NCBI RefSeq assembly: GCF_006352065.1
Contig: NZ_CP040915.1
Span: 62,001 to 126,000, forward strand
Source: Georgenia yuyongxinii
GTDB taxonomy: Bacteria > Actinomycetota > Actinomycetes > Actinomycetales > Actinomycetaceae
Reading direction: 5' to 3'
Length of the DNA stretch: 64,000 nucleotides
Position numbers and translations under genes: made by a program. Each line of letters opens with the position of its first letter. Position 1 is the first letter of the stretch. This document shows, piece after piece, positions 52,453-60,107 of this stretch. Below the pieces are notes generated by a model that was not told where the DNA came from, did not search any database, and was given only the letters and a program-made list of their open reading frames with translations.

Positions 52453-52677
52453 GTGGCGGGCGTGGTCTTGGCCGTCCGCGCCCAGAACGGTCTGTGGACC
52501 GCAATAGGTGAGGGGGCGGTTGCCCTTCTGGTCCTGTGCTTCTTCATCCTCGGCCGTGCCGGCGGGGTACCGATGTGGCTCTCGTTCCCGATCGGGCAGC
52601 GCGGACCGACGATCTCCGACGGCGACCCGGCCCGCCGGGCCCGCCAGCGGCGCCGGGGGAGCGCGGCGGAGGACTGA
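52453..52677 (+). CDS. Small single-helix membrane protein, hypothetical
   Basis: A possible 74-residue protein with one membrane helix ('AIGEGAVALLVLCFFILGRAGGVPMW') and a basic C-terminus. It lies 24 bases after the MFS stop and in the same frame, with no stop between, so it could be a separate gene or a relic of a longer C-terminus. Third-position GC is high, as in real genes here. No Shine-Dalgarno precedes the GTG. I do not recognise the family. Confidence 0.45.
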   Translation: MAGVVLAVRAQNGLWTAIGEGAVALLVLCFFILGRAGGVPMWLSFPIGQRGPTISDGDPARRARQRRRGSAAED

Positions 52678-52678
52678 G

Positions 52679-53542
52679 CTAGCCTAGCCGCGCCTCCGCC
52701 AGCCGCTGGGCCCGCTCGAGCAGGCGCGGCGCGTCCAGTGAAGCGGCCACCTCGGCCGCCGCCGCGCCAGGCCCCGACCACAACCAGCTGTCGACGGCGC
52801 CGACCTCGGCGTCGGTCCGTGCCGTCGCGATGTCGCGGAAGAGCAGGGCCAGGTCCCAGTCCTCCCGCAGCGTCGCGTTCAGCTTCGCGGCCGAGCGCAC
52901 GCCGGCGTCCCAGGTGGCGGGGTCGGTGGGGATGTCCTCCAGGTGGCCCCACCGGTCGAGGACGGCGCCGGCGGACTTCGCGCCCCAGCCGGGCAGGCCG
53001 GGGAACCCGTCGGCGCTGTCGCCCACGAGGGCGAGCAGATCGGGCACCGAGGCGGGTGGCACACCGAGGCGGGCACGGACGCCGTCGGCGTCGAACCACT
53101 TGTCCTGCCGGCGGTCCCACTGCCAGACCTTGCCCCCCACGCACTGGCCGAGGTCCTTGTCGGGCGTGGCGATGACCACCCGCTCCACCCGCTCGTCGGC
53201 GGCGGCGACGGCGGCCCCGGCCGCCAGGGCGTCGTCCGCCTCCTGCTCCACCATGGGCCACACGGTGAACCCGAACGCGACGAGCGCGTCCTCGACCACC
53301 GGGAACTGGGCCTTGAGCTGGGGGTCGACGCCGGAGCCGTCCTTGTAGGTGGCCCACATGTCGTTTCGGAAGGACTCGATCACGTGGTCGGTGGCAACGG
53401 CGACGTGCGTGGCACCCTGCTCGAGCAGCGCCAGGCACGAGGAGACCACGCCGCGGGTGGCGCCGCGCTCCGCGTCCTTGTTCGCCGGGGAGAAGTGCTG
53501 GCGGAAGAGCTCGTAGGTGCCGTCGATCAGGTGGATCTGCAT
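52679..53542 (-). CDS. 5'-3' exonuclease (PolA N-terminal/flap nuclease family)
   Basis: A 287-residue protein: 'MQIHLIDGTYELFRQHFS' (metal Asp), 'HVAVATDHVIESFRNDMWATYKDG', 'EADDALAAGAA' (metal Glu/Asp), 'VVIATPDKDLGQCVG' (two Asp) and the helix-3-turn-helix DNA-binding part 'LLALVGDSADGFPGLPGWGAKSAGAVLDRWGHLEDI'. These are the acidic clusters of the 5' nuclease superfamily. It lacks a polymerase domain, so it is the stand-alone type that may process flaps or RNA primers. The ATG at 53542 has CACGCT six bases upstream and no Shine-Dalgarno. It converges on the small membrane protein ORF. Confidence 0.92.
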   Translation of the reverse strand: MQIHLIDGTYELFRQHFSPANKDAERGATRGVVSSCLALLEQGATHVAVATDHVIESFRNDMWATYKDGSGVDPQLKAQFPVVEDALVAFGFTVWPMVEQEADDALAAGAAVAAADERVERVVIATPDKDLGQCVGGKVWQWDRRQDKWFDADGVRARLGVPPASVPDLLALVGDSADGFPGLPGWGAKSAGAVLDRWGHLEDIPTDPATWDAGVRSAAKLNATLREDWDLALLFRDIATARTDAEVGAVDSWLWSGPGAAAAEVAASLDAPRLLERAQRLAEARLG

Positions 53543-53620
53543 GCGCCGAGCGTGTCACACGCCCCGGCACGCCGGCCCCGCCCGGCCGCGACATGTTCCC
53601 TGCTCCGGGAGGGGTTTTGG

Positions 53621-54511
53621 TCAGCCGGTGTGGGACGGGTCCTCCACGAGCGAGGACGCCCAGTCGGGCACGTACTTCGAGACCTCGATCGGCGGGCGCT
53701 GGTAGCCGGTACCCGCCGGTCGCTCGGGCAGCTCGACCTTGTCGCGGTCCTCGATCTCCCGGTAGGGCAGGGAGTCGAGCAGATGGTGGATCATGTTCAG
53801 CCGCGCCTGCTTCTTGGAGTCCGAGGCCACGTGGTGCCAGGGCGCGATCTGGGTGTCGGTGTGCACCATCATCTCGTCCTTGGCCCGGGAGAAGTCCTCC
53901 CACCGGGTGATCGACTGCAGGTCGATCGGGGAGAGCTTCCACTGGCGCAGCGGGTCGTGCAGCCGCTTGCGGAACCGCTCCAGCTGGACGTCGTCGGAGA
54001 CGGAGAACCAGTACTTGCGCAGCAGGACGCCGTCCTCGATCAGCATCTGCTCGAAGATCGGGCACTGCCGCAGGAACCGTTTGTGCTCCTCCGGCGTGCA
54101 GTACCCCATCACCTTCTCGACGCCCGCGCGGTTGTACCAGGAGCGGTCGAACAGCACCATCTCCCCGGCGGCGGGGAGGTGCTGGACGTAGCGCTGGAAG
54201 TACCACTGTCCTTTCTCACGCTCGGTCGGCGCCGGAAGGGCGGCGATGCGGGCCACTCGTGGGGAGAGGTACTCGGTGATCCGCTTGATCGTCCCGCCCT
54301 TGCCGGCCGCGTCGCGGCCCTCGAACACCACGACCACGCGTGCGCCGGTCTCCTTGACCCACACCTGCAGCTTTCCGAGCTCGCCCTGCAGCCGGTACAG
54401 CTCGGCGTTGTAGATCTTGTTCGGGATCTTCGTGGTGCGGAACCGGGAGGCCTCGGACAGCCCTTGCATCTCGCCGTCCGGGCCGTTGGCACGCTTCTTC
54501 GCGGCAGCCAT
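53621..54511 (-). CDS. Polyphosphate kinase 2 (PPK2 family)
   Basis: A 296-residue kinase with Walker A 'VVVVFEGRDAAGKGGTIKRITEYLSPR' (about 59-85), the lid and 'WYFQRYVQHLPAAGEMVLFDRSWYNRAGVEKVMGYC', and 'LRKYWFSVSDDVQLERFRKRLHDPLRQWKLSPID'. This is a one-domain class I PPK2, which uses polyphosphate to phosphorylate nucleoside diphosphates (usually GDP or ADP). The start is placed at the ATG of 54511, because TAGCCT ends seven bases upstream. It is divergent from the YtxH-like gene and upstream of the exonuclease gene, with a 78-base gap. Confidence 0.94.
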   Translation of the reverse strand: MAAAKKRANGPDGEMQGLSEASRFRTTKIPNKIYNAELYRLQGELGKLQVWVKETGARVVVVFEGRDAAGKGGTIKRITEYLSPRVARIAALPAPTEREKGQWYFQRYVQHLPAAGEMVLFDRSWYNRAGVEKVMGYCTPEEHKRFLRQCPIFEQMLIEDGVLLRKYWFSVSDDVQLERFRKRLHDPLRQWKLSPIDLQSITRWEDFSRAKDEMMVHTDTQIAPWHHVASDSKKQARLNMIHHLLDSLPYREIEDRDKVELPERPAGTGYQRPPIEVSKYVPDWASSLVEDPSHTG

Positions 54512-54604
54512 GGCAACCAGGCTAGTGCCCGCGGGTGCGGGCGACACTCGGAGGGCCCTACTCTCGTGAACCAGGACACACGCACGAGCTACCGGAGGTC
54601 ATCC

Positions 54605-54952
54605 ATGGGCAAGTTCTCCTTCGTCGTCGGGGCCGGCATCGGCTACCTGTTCGGCACCCGCGCCGGCCGCGGCCAGTACGAGCGGCTGAAGAAGGCGGGG
54701 TCCTCGGTCTGGACCAACCCGCGCGTGCAGCAGGGCGTGCACAAGGTCGAGAACAAGGTGGGCGACGTCGCCCGTGAGCGCACGGCGGCAATGACGGACA
54801 AGGTGGCCGCCACGGTCAAGGACAAGATCCGCGGCACCCGCGCCGGCAATGGGGTGCACGACTCCTCCGGCGGTTACACCTCCGGCAGCTACACCGCCAC
54901 GCCCGGCACCACCCCGCCTCGCCCGACCGAGCCGACGCCGCCCATCTCCTGA
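54605..54952 (+). CDS. YtxH-like small protein
   Basis: A 115-residue protein. The N-terminus 'MGKFSFVVGAGIGYLFGTRAGRGQYERLKK' is the YtxH-type glycine-zipper membrane segment with the G-x-x-x-G-x-x-x-G-T-R-A-G-R pattern common in actinobacteria. A helical region and a Ser/Thr/Pro tail follow. YtxH proteins are linked to general stress; the molecular function is unknown. The ATG at 54605 has GGAGGTC upstream, a clear leadered start. Confidence 0.82.
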   Translation: MGKFSFVVGAGIGYLFGTRAGRGQYERLKKAGSSVWTNPRVQQGVHKVENKVGDVARERTAAMTDKVAATVKDKIRGTRAGNGVHDSSGGYTSGSYTATPGTTPPRPTEPTPPIS

Positions 54953-54990
54953 CCCGCCTCTGAGCCCGCCCCTGAGCCCGCCCCTGAGCC

Positions 54991-55023
54991 CGCGAGATGT
55001 CATCTTCTCCGCGAGATCTCATC
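54991..55023. repeat. Intergenic GATGTCATC repeat, copy C
   Basis: CGCGAGATGTCATCTTCTCC followed by GCGAGATCTCATC: the same design as copy A, here right after three tandem CTGAGCCCGCCC units (54961-54994). It overlaps the only upstream ATG of the following degenerate GNAT gene. Confidence 0.8.
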
Positions 55024-55694
55024 AACGCGCGCCGACGTGCGGGCGGTGCGGTTGCCACAAACTGGCCAGCCCTAACCTGGGCGCTTTCCGCACGCGCCCC
55101 GTCACCGACCCGCCTGGCCAACGCCGTCGTCGAGCTGCGCCCGATCTCGCCCGGCGACGCCGCGGGGCTCTTCGCTGCCCTCGACTTTCCCGAGGTCTGG
55201 GCCGCCGGCTACGGCGGCGGCCCGACCGGGCGCCCGCAGGACGTCGCCGGCATGGCGCACTTCATCTCGAGCCATCTGACCGCCGGCAGCGGCGGGGTGG
55301 CCTACGCCGTCCGCCTGGCCGACGACGGCGCCCTGGTCGGCACCAGCACGCTGGGTGACGTCGACCTCGGCAACGAGACCGTGCACCTGGGCTGGACCGC
55401 GTACACGCCGGCGGCCTGGGGGACGGCCGTCAACCCCGCCACCAAGCTTGCGCTGCTCACCCATGCATTCGAGAACTGCGGGTTCGGGCGCGTGCGCTTC
55501 CAGGTGGACCACCTCAACACCAGGTCTCAGACCGCCGTCGCCAGCTCGGCGCCGTCCGGGAGGGCGTCGCCCGCCGGCACAAGCGACGCACCGACGGCAC
55601 CTGGCGCGACTCGGTGATGTTCTCGATCCTTGCCGACGAGTGGGCGGACGTGCGGGCACGGCTCGAGGAGCGCCTGGCGGGGCATACGGGCTGA
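54997..55694 (+). pseudogene. Frameshifted GNAT (RimJ/RimL-like) acetyltransferase gene
   Basis: The first frame carries a RimJ-type GNAT domain ('VVELRPISPGDAAGLFAAL', 'LVGTSTLGDVDLGNETVHLGWTAYTPAAWGTAVNPATKLALLTHAFENCGFGRVRFQVDHLNTRSQTAV'). The normal continuation ('RQLGAVREGVARRHKRRTDGTWRDSVMFSILADEWADVRARLEERL') is in another frame from about 55539 to the stop at 55694. A one- or two-base indel near 55538 separates them. The only start before the domain is an ATG at 54997 inside the intergenic repeat, so the native start may be lost too. A sequencing error at the indel cannot be excluded. Confidence 0.7.
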
Positions 55695-55704
55695 ACTGCC
55701 CCTC

Positions 55705-55737
55705 GACATCTCGCCGAGAAGATGACATCTCGGCGCG
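55705..55737. repeat. Intergenic GATGTCATC repeat, copy D (reverse orientation)
   Basis: GACATCTCGCCGAGAAGATG then ACATCTCGGCG is the reverse complement of copy A over its whole length. It follows the stop of the GNAT pseudogene; copies C and D therefore bracket that gene as inverted repeats. Confidence 0.82.
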
Positions 55738-55828
55738 GGTGGGTGGGATTCTTCGGGTCGGCGAACAGTGTGCGATCGCACCGTTCCCCCACTTGGGCCC
55801 CCACCCGGCCGCTGCCACGATGGGCCCC

Positions 55829-56938
55829 ATGTCCTCTTCCCCGACGTCCGACCGGCCGTCTCCGGCTCCCGAGCGCGCGCGGCCCAGCTCGGCCCAGGTG
55901 CGCCGCTGGCGCCGGTACCTCGCCGACGAACGCGCCGAGGGAGCCGTCTACCGCCACCTCGCCTCGCGGCGGCAGGGTGAGGAGCGTGAGGTGCTCCTCG
56001 GCCTCGCCGATGCCGAGCGCCGCCACGAGCAGCACTGGCGGGACCTTCTCGGCGACCTCGCCGGACGGCCCGGCAAGGGCGCCCTGCGCACCCGCATCCT
56101 TGGCTGGCTGGCCCGCACCTTCGGCGGGGTCTTTGTCCTCGCCCTGGCCCAGAACGCGGAGCAGCGCTCCGCCTACGGCGGTGACGCGGACGCCACCAAC
56201 GCCATGGCTGCCGACGAGCGCGTGCACGGCGAGGTGGTGCGGGCGCTCGCGGCACGCGGGCGTGCCCGCATGTCCGGTGGCTTCCGGGCCGCCGTCTTCG
56301 GCGCCAACGACGGCCTCGTCTCCAACCTCGCCCTGGTGCTCGGCATCGGCGCGACCGGCGTCTCCGCCGGGACGGTGCTGTTCACCGGTATCTCCGGCCT
56401 GCTCGCCGGGGCCCTGTCGATGGGTGCGGGAGAGTACGTCTCGGTCCGCTCGCAGCGCGAGCTCCTCGAGTCCTCCACCCCGGACCCCGAGGCGCACTCC
56501 GTCATCCCGGACCTCGACGTGGACGCCAACGAGCTCGCCCTCGTCTACCGCGCCCGCGGGATGAGTGCCACCGAGGCCGAGGAGCACGCGGCGGGCGTCA
56601 TCGCGCGGGTCACGGCCGGGCACGGCATGCCCGAGCAGGAGCTGCGCGAGTACGAGGAGGTCGGCACCGGCTGGACGGCTGCGATCTCCAGCTTCCTGTT
56701 CTTCGCCTCCGGCGCCCTCATTCCGATCCTCCCGTACATCTTCGGCATGACCGGCACCCCGGCGGTGCTGCTCGCGGCCGGCATGGTCGGCCTCGCCCTG
56801 ATGGGCACCGGCGCCGTCGTCGGCGTGCTCTCCGGTGCTCCGCCCCTGCGGCGGGCGCTGCGCCAGCTCGCCATCGGCTTCGGTGCGGCCGCGGTCACCT
56901 ACGCCCTCGGGCTGGCCTTCGGCGCAACTGTGGTCTGA
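55829..56938 (+). CDS. VIT1/CCC1 family iron-manganese transporter with ferritin-like N-terminal domain
   Basis: A 369-residue protein. The N-terminal cytoplasmic half ('LADERAEGAVYRHLASRRQGEEREVLLGLADAERRHEQHWRDLL' and 'ADERVHGEVV') is a ferritin-like/erythroid-type helical bundle with E-x-x-H metal ligands. The C-terminal half is VIT1/CCC1 with five helices: 'FRAAVFGANDGLVSNLALVLGIG', 'SGLLAGALSMGAGEYVSVRSQRELLE' and three more after a Glu-rich cytoplasmic loop. It should export or store Fe/Mn ions. The ATG at 55829 has CACGAT seven bases upstream; an ATG at 55820 (three residues longer) is the alternative. Confidence 0.92.
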   Translation: MSSSPTSDRPSPAPERARPSSAQVRRWRRYLADERAEGAVYRHLASRRQGEEREVLLGLADAERRHEQHWRDLLGDLAGRPGKGALRTRILGWLARTFGGVFVLALAQNAEQRSAYGGDADATNAMAADERVHGEVVRALAARGRARMSGGFRAAVFGANDGLVSNLALVLGIGATGVSAGTVLFTGISGLLAGALSMGAGEYVSVRSQRELLESSTPDPEAHSVIPDLDVDANELALVYRARGMSATEAEEHAAGVIARVTAGHGMPEQELREYEEVGTGWTAAISSFLFFASGALIPILPYIFGMTGTPAVLLAAGMVGLALMGTGAVVGVLSGAPPLRRALRQLAIGFGAAAVTYALGLAFGATVV

Positions 56939-56959
56939 CCAAGACCCTGCGCTGCCGAT

Positions 56960-58300
56960 TCAGTCCTCCGGCAGCGGCTTGAACGCGGTCTCGTGGATGG
57001 TGAGCATCGCACCGAGGGCGAGCCCCGCCACGACTGCGAGGTACCACCCCGGGGCAAGGGTCGAGCCGGTGGTCGCGATCAGCCAGGTGACGATCAGCGG
57101 AGCCGTTCCTCCGAAGAGCGCGTTGGCGGTGTTGAAGCTCAGGGCGAAGCCCGTGTACCTCACCCGGGTCGGGAAGATCTCCGACAGGAAGGTCGCGAGT
57201 GTCCCGTCGTTCATCGTGAGAATGGCACAGAGCAGGATCTGCACAGCCAGGGCGACGACGAAGTGGCCGCTGTCGAGCGCCCAGAACGCCGGCACGCCGA
57301 GCACGATGAAGAGCACGCAGGCCGTGACAAGCATGCGCTTGCGCCCGACGGTGTCCGAGATGTGGCCCATGAGGAAGATCAACCCGATGTAGACCGCGAG
57401 CGAGATCGTCGAGCTCAGCAGCGCGAGGTCGTCATCCATGCCGATCTCCGCCGACAGGTACGTCGGCAGGTACGAGAGCACGAGGTAGAACGCCACCGCG
57501 TTGAGACACGTCACGCCGAGCCCCACCATGACGCGGCCGAAGTACTTCCGCAGCACCTCGCGGACAGGCGTTGCGGCAGGGCCGGCCTCGGCCCGCCGCG
57601 CCAGCTGCAGGTAGACGGGGGAGTCTTCCAGGTGGACGCGGATGTATCGGCCTACCCAGCCGAGAGGAGCGGCCAGGAGGAAGGGGATTCGCCACCCCCA
57701 GGACTCCAGCTGCGCGTCGCTGAGCAGGGCATGGAGGACGAAGACGAAGAGCGAGCCGAACAGCAGTCCGGCCGCGGTGCTCGCCGGGACGATCGACGTG
57801 TACAGGCCCCTCTTGCCTGGTGGGGCGTACTCGGACATGAAGGCGGCAGCACCGGCGTACTCCCCGGAGGCGGAGAATCCCTGGACCATGCGCAGCAGCA
57901 GCAACAACAGCGGTGCGGCGATCCCGATGGCCGTGTGCCCGGGCAGGAAAGCGATGAGGAACGTCGAGGCGGACATGACGAGAATCGACCAAGACAGGGC
58001 CCAGCGGCGACCATACTTGTCGCCCCAGTTGCCCCAGAAGACGGCGCCGATCGGGCGCAGGATGAAGGAGACGGCGAAGACCGCGAAGCTGGAGAGCAGC
58101 CCGGCCACGGGGTCCACCGTTGGGAAGAACACCACTGCGATGGTCGTGGCGAGGTAACCGTACGAGGCGTAGTCGAACCACTCGACGAAGTTGCCGATGA
58201 AGCTCGCACCGGCCGCCTTGCGGACCGCGACGGACTCCTCGGGGCTGAGATGTGGTGCGACGGGGGTGTCCGCACCGAACGTTGCCGCATTCTTGGACAT
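56960..58300 (-). CDS. MHS-family MFS symporter (ProP/ShiA/KgtP-like)
   Basis: A 446-residue, 12-helix symporter. The features of the metabolite:H+ symporter family are visible: 'GNFVEWFDYASYGYLATTIAVVFFP' in helix 1, 'RPIGAVFWGNWGDKYGRRWAL' in loop 2-3, 'RMVQGFSASGEYAGAAAFMSEYAPPGKRGLYTS' in helix 4-5 and the long periplasmic loop with 'WRIPFLLAAPLGWVGRYIRVHLEDSP'. Family substrates are proline/betaine, shikimate, citrate, oxoglutarate and similar zwitterions or acids. The ATG at 58300 has AGGAAGAG upstream. It follows the first DMT gene by 59 bases, with a hairpin between them. Confidence 0.92.
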   Translation of the reverse strand: MSKNAATFGADTPVAPHLSPEESVAVRKAAGASFIGNFVEWFDYASYGYLATTIAVVFFPTVDPVAGLLSSFAVFAVSFILRPIGAVFWGNWGDKYGRRWALSWSILVMSASTFLIAFLPGHTAIGIAAPLLLLLLRMVQGFSASGEYAGAAAFMSEYAPPGKRGLYTSIVPASTAAGLLFGSLFVFVLHALLSDAQLESWGWRIPFLLAAPLGWVGRYIRVHLEDSPVYLQLARRAEAGPAATPVREVLRKYFGRVMVGLGVTCLNAVAFYLVLSYLPTYLSAEIGMDDDLALLSSTISLAVYIGLIFLMGHISDTVGRKRMLVTACVLFIVLGVPAFWALDSGHFVVALAVQILLCAILTMNDGTLATFLSEIFPTRVRYTGFALSFNTANALFGGTAPLIVTWLIATTGSTLAPGWYLAVVAGLALGAMLTIHETAFKPLPED

Positions 58301-58325
58301 GTGAGATCTCTTCCTGGAGAAATCT

Positions 58326-58351
58326 GCCGGGGCGGTTCCCGCCGCCCCGGC
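58326..58351 (-). terminator. Hairpin between DMT and MHS genes
   Basis: GCCGGGGCGG (58326-58335) pairs with CCGCCCCGGC (58342-58351) around a 6-base loop, nine bases after the DMT stop. It may weaken read-through into the symporter gene; no T tract follows. Confidence 0.5.
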
Positions 58352-58359
58352 GACTCGCG

Positions 58360-59412
58360 CTAGACCTTGGTGAGGGTGGATTCCGGTATCTGAATCTCCA
58401 ACGTCTTCCTGGGCTTTCTGACGAGCTCGACGAGCATGGGAGCCATGCCTCCGACGATGATGAGCACGCCGCCGATGGCGCCGATGAGGGTCATGGACTC
58501 GTGCCAGACGAGGACGCCGAGGACGATCCCGACCACGCACTCCCAGTAGGAGACGCACGAGAGCTCGACGGCCATCAGGTGCTTCCCCGCAACGGGCAGG
58601 AGGCCGATTGCGAGCAGGCCGCAGACAAGGAACATGCCGCCCGCCCAGGCCCAGTGCGTGCCGGTCATGACCTCCAACGGGTTGGTCGGGTCGAGCATGG
58701 TCAGCCGGAAGACCATCACGACGACGGCGCCGATGGCACCGAACACGAAGTTCCAGAAAGACCGGATCTCGGAGGCGATGTCCGGCCGATAGCGGTAGAA
58801 GAACAGCGCGAGGCCGTAGAACAGGCCCGAGGCGAGGCCGAAGATGTCGCCCATGGTCTTGTTCGGCATGTCCGGGTTCGCGCCTAGCTCGAGCCCGAAG
58901 GTCAGGCCATTTCCGGCGCTGTAGTTGATCAGCCCGATCGTCATCAACATGCCGACGAACACCAGGAGCAGGAAAGACGCATTGCGTAGGTTGATCTTCT
59001 CCTTGAGGAAGATCCACGCGAGAATGGCCGAGAACAGTGGGCCGGTGTAGATCAGGAACACCGCGTTGGCGATCGTCGTCATCAGCGTCGACGAGACGTA
59101 GAACGCCAAGGCCGCGCCGATTGCCAGGCCGCCGGCCACGACGCTGAAAGAGATCTTCGTGCGCCTGAGCTCGGGGAGCTTCTTCACGGCAAGAACGATG
59201 ACGAGCATTCCGAGCACTCCGACGGTCATCCTGCCGAAGGCGAGGAAGTCGCCGGTGATGTACTTCGCGCCGGTCGCGGGGTCGATCGGGGTGGCCAGCC
59301 GGCCGAATGTCCCGACCAGGCCCATGCCCGTCGCTGAGAGCAGCATTGCGGTGAAGCCGAGCTTCTTGTTCATCGTCGTCGCCCCTCTGGGGGCGACGGT
59401 GGAGGTCGCCAT
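58360..59412 (-). CDS. EamA/DMT family transporter (first paralogue)
   Basis: A 350-residue, 10-helix drug/metabolite transporter with two EamA repeats. The segment 'TTIANAVFLIYTGPLFSAILAWIFLKEKI' (about 110-138) is the strongest family signature. It is paralogous to the product at 62448-63584, which has nearly the same segment. Substrates in this superfamily include amino acids, purines and guanidinium-like cations. The ATG at 59412 has GAAAGG upstream. A near-palindrome (59431-59455) lies just upstream of it. Confidence 0.9.
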   Translation of the reverse strand: MATSTVAPRGATTMNKKLGFTAMLLSATGMGLVGTFGRLATPIDPATGAKYITGDFLAFGRMTVGVLGMLVIVLAVKKLPELRRTKISFSVVAGGLAIGAALAFYVSSTLMTTIANAVFLIYTGPLFSAILAWIFLKEKINLRNASFLLLVFVGMLMTIGLINYSAGNGLTFGLELGANPDMPNKTMGDIFGLASGLFYGLALFFYRYRPDIASEIRSFWNFVFGAIGAVVVMVFRLTMLDPTNPLEVMTGTHWAWAGGMFLVCGLLAIGLLPVAGKHLMAVELSCVSYWECVVGIVLGVLVWHESMTLIGAIGGVLIIVGGMAPMLVELVRKPRKTLEIQIPESTLTKV

Positions 59413-59430
59413 GGTTTGCCTTTCAGTGAC

Positions 59431-59455
59431 GGCGTCGGACGTCGACGTCCACGCC
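59431..59455 (-). promoter_or_regulatory. Palindrome upstream of the first DMT gene, candidate operator
   Basis: A perfect 14-bp palindrome GGACGTCGACGTCC (59437-59450) is extended by GGCGT and ACGCC flanks with one extra base on one side. It ends 18 bases from the DMT start codon. No regulator gene is seen nearby. Confidence 0.45.
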
Positions 59456-59700
59456 GGAAGGTGGGTGGGTCGGGGACGGCGGTGTGGGGGGCCGCCGTGG
59501 CAGGGGGCTGGCACTGCTCAGGGTGGCGACGTCTGGCCACGGGCGCGGTGCTTGTGGCTCCGCTGTCTCGCCATGGCGCTCGGCATAGAACATCCGGTGC
59601 GGCAAGGCGGCCGCCACGGAAGCCGATCACGCAGGCGACGTGCGGGACCGGTTGGTCCCGGGTCGCTTCGGGCAGGAACGTCGCCGTCCTCTTTCGGTCG

Positions 59701-59715
59701 TCTCAGATTCTGAGA
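59701..59715. promoter_or_regulatory. 15-bp palindrome TCTCAGATTCTGAGA
   Basis: TCTCAGA and TCTGAGA flank a single T. It lies about 290 bases upstream of the DMT gene in the 695-base gap before the NCS1 gene end. A second small dyad (CCGGAA, three bases, TTCCGG) is at 59774-59788. Both are AT-richer than the surroundings, as operators often are; the cognate protein is unknown. Confidence 0.4.
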
Positions 59716-59906
59716 AGCTGTGGCACCACATAACACCCGACTGCACGTCCGTTCAGGGGACCTTGATCCTGATCCGGAAGAATTCCGGCGTTTGAGCGGG
59801 CACCGTCCAGTACGTGTGTTCAGTACCGCGCGTGCCAATATTTCTCGCCACTTGCGCGTGCGCATCTGTCACATCCACCTCGACCGGTTGCTCCGCGGCT
59901 CGAGCG

Positions 59907-59981
59907 GCATCCCAGGTGCTGCTCACCGCCGGCACGGTTGGCCTCGCCCTGCTGGGCGTCGGCGCCGTGGCCCACGCGTGA
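59907..59981 (+). pseudogene. Fragment of a VIT1-family gene
   Basis: The frame 'ASQVLLTAGTVGLALLGVGA' followed by V-A-H-A and a stop closely matches 'PAVLLAAGMVGLALMGTGAV' near the end of the VIT1-like protein at 55829-56938, and the DNA is also alike over about 60 bases. Nothing upstream continues the similarity. It is a gene remnant, either from a duplicate VIT1 gene or from a rearrangement. Apart from this and the palindromes, 59456-60059 shows no supportable gene. Confidence 0.55.
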
Positions 59982-60059
59982 AGCCGGGCCGTGCCGGACA
60001 GGTGTGGCAAGGCGCGGTGCGGGCTCTCAACCGGGACCGGTCCAGCGGGCCGGACAGAC

Positions 60060-60095
60060 CTGCGGCCCGCCGTCAATGATGACGGCGGGCCGCAG
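60060..60095 (-). terminator. Strong hairpin terminator of the NCS1/creatininase operon
   Basis: A 16-bp perfect stem, CTGCGGCCCGCCGTCA (60060-60075) with 60080-60095, and a 4-base loop. It lies 12 bases beyond the NCS1 permease stop on the minus strand. There is no T tract. Confidence 0.8.
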
Positions 60096-60107
60096 ACCAC
60101 TCGGAGA

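Noticed and set aside
59720-60079. A 119-codon plus-strand frame in the gap before the NCS1 gene
   Set aside because: The translation is His/Arg/Gly-rich with no domain, and it crosses the VIT1 remnant in another frame and the terminator hairpin.
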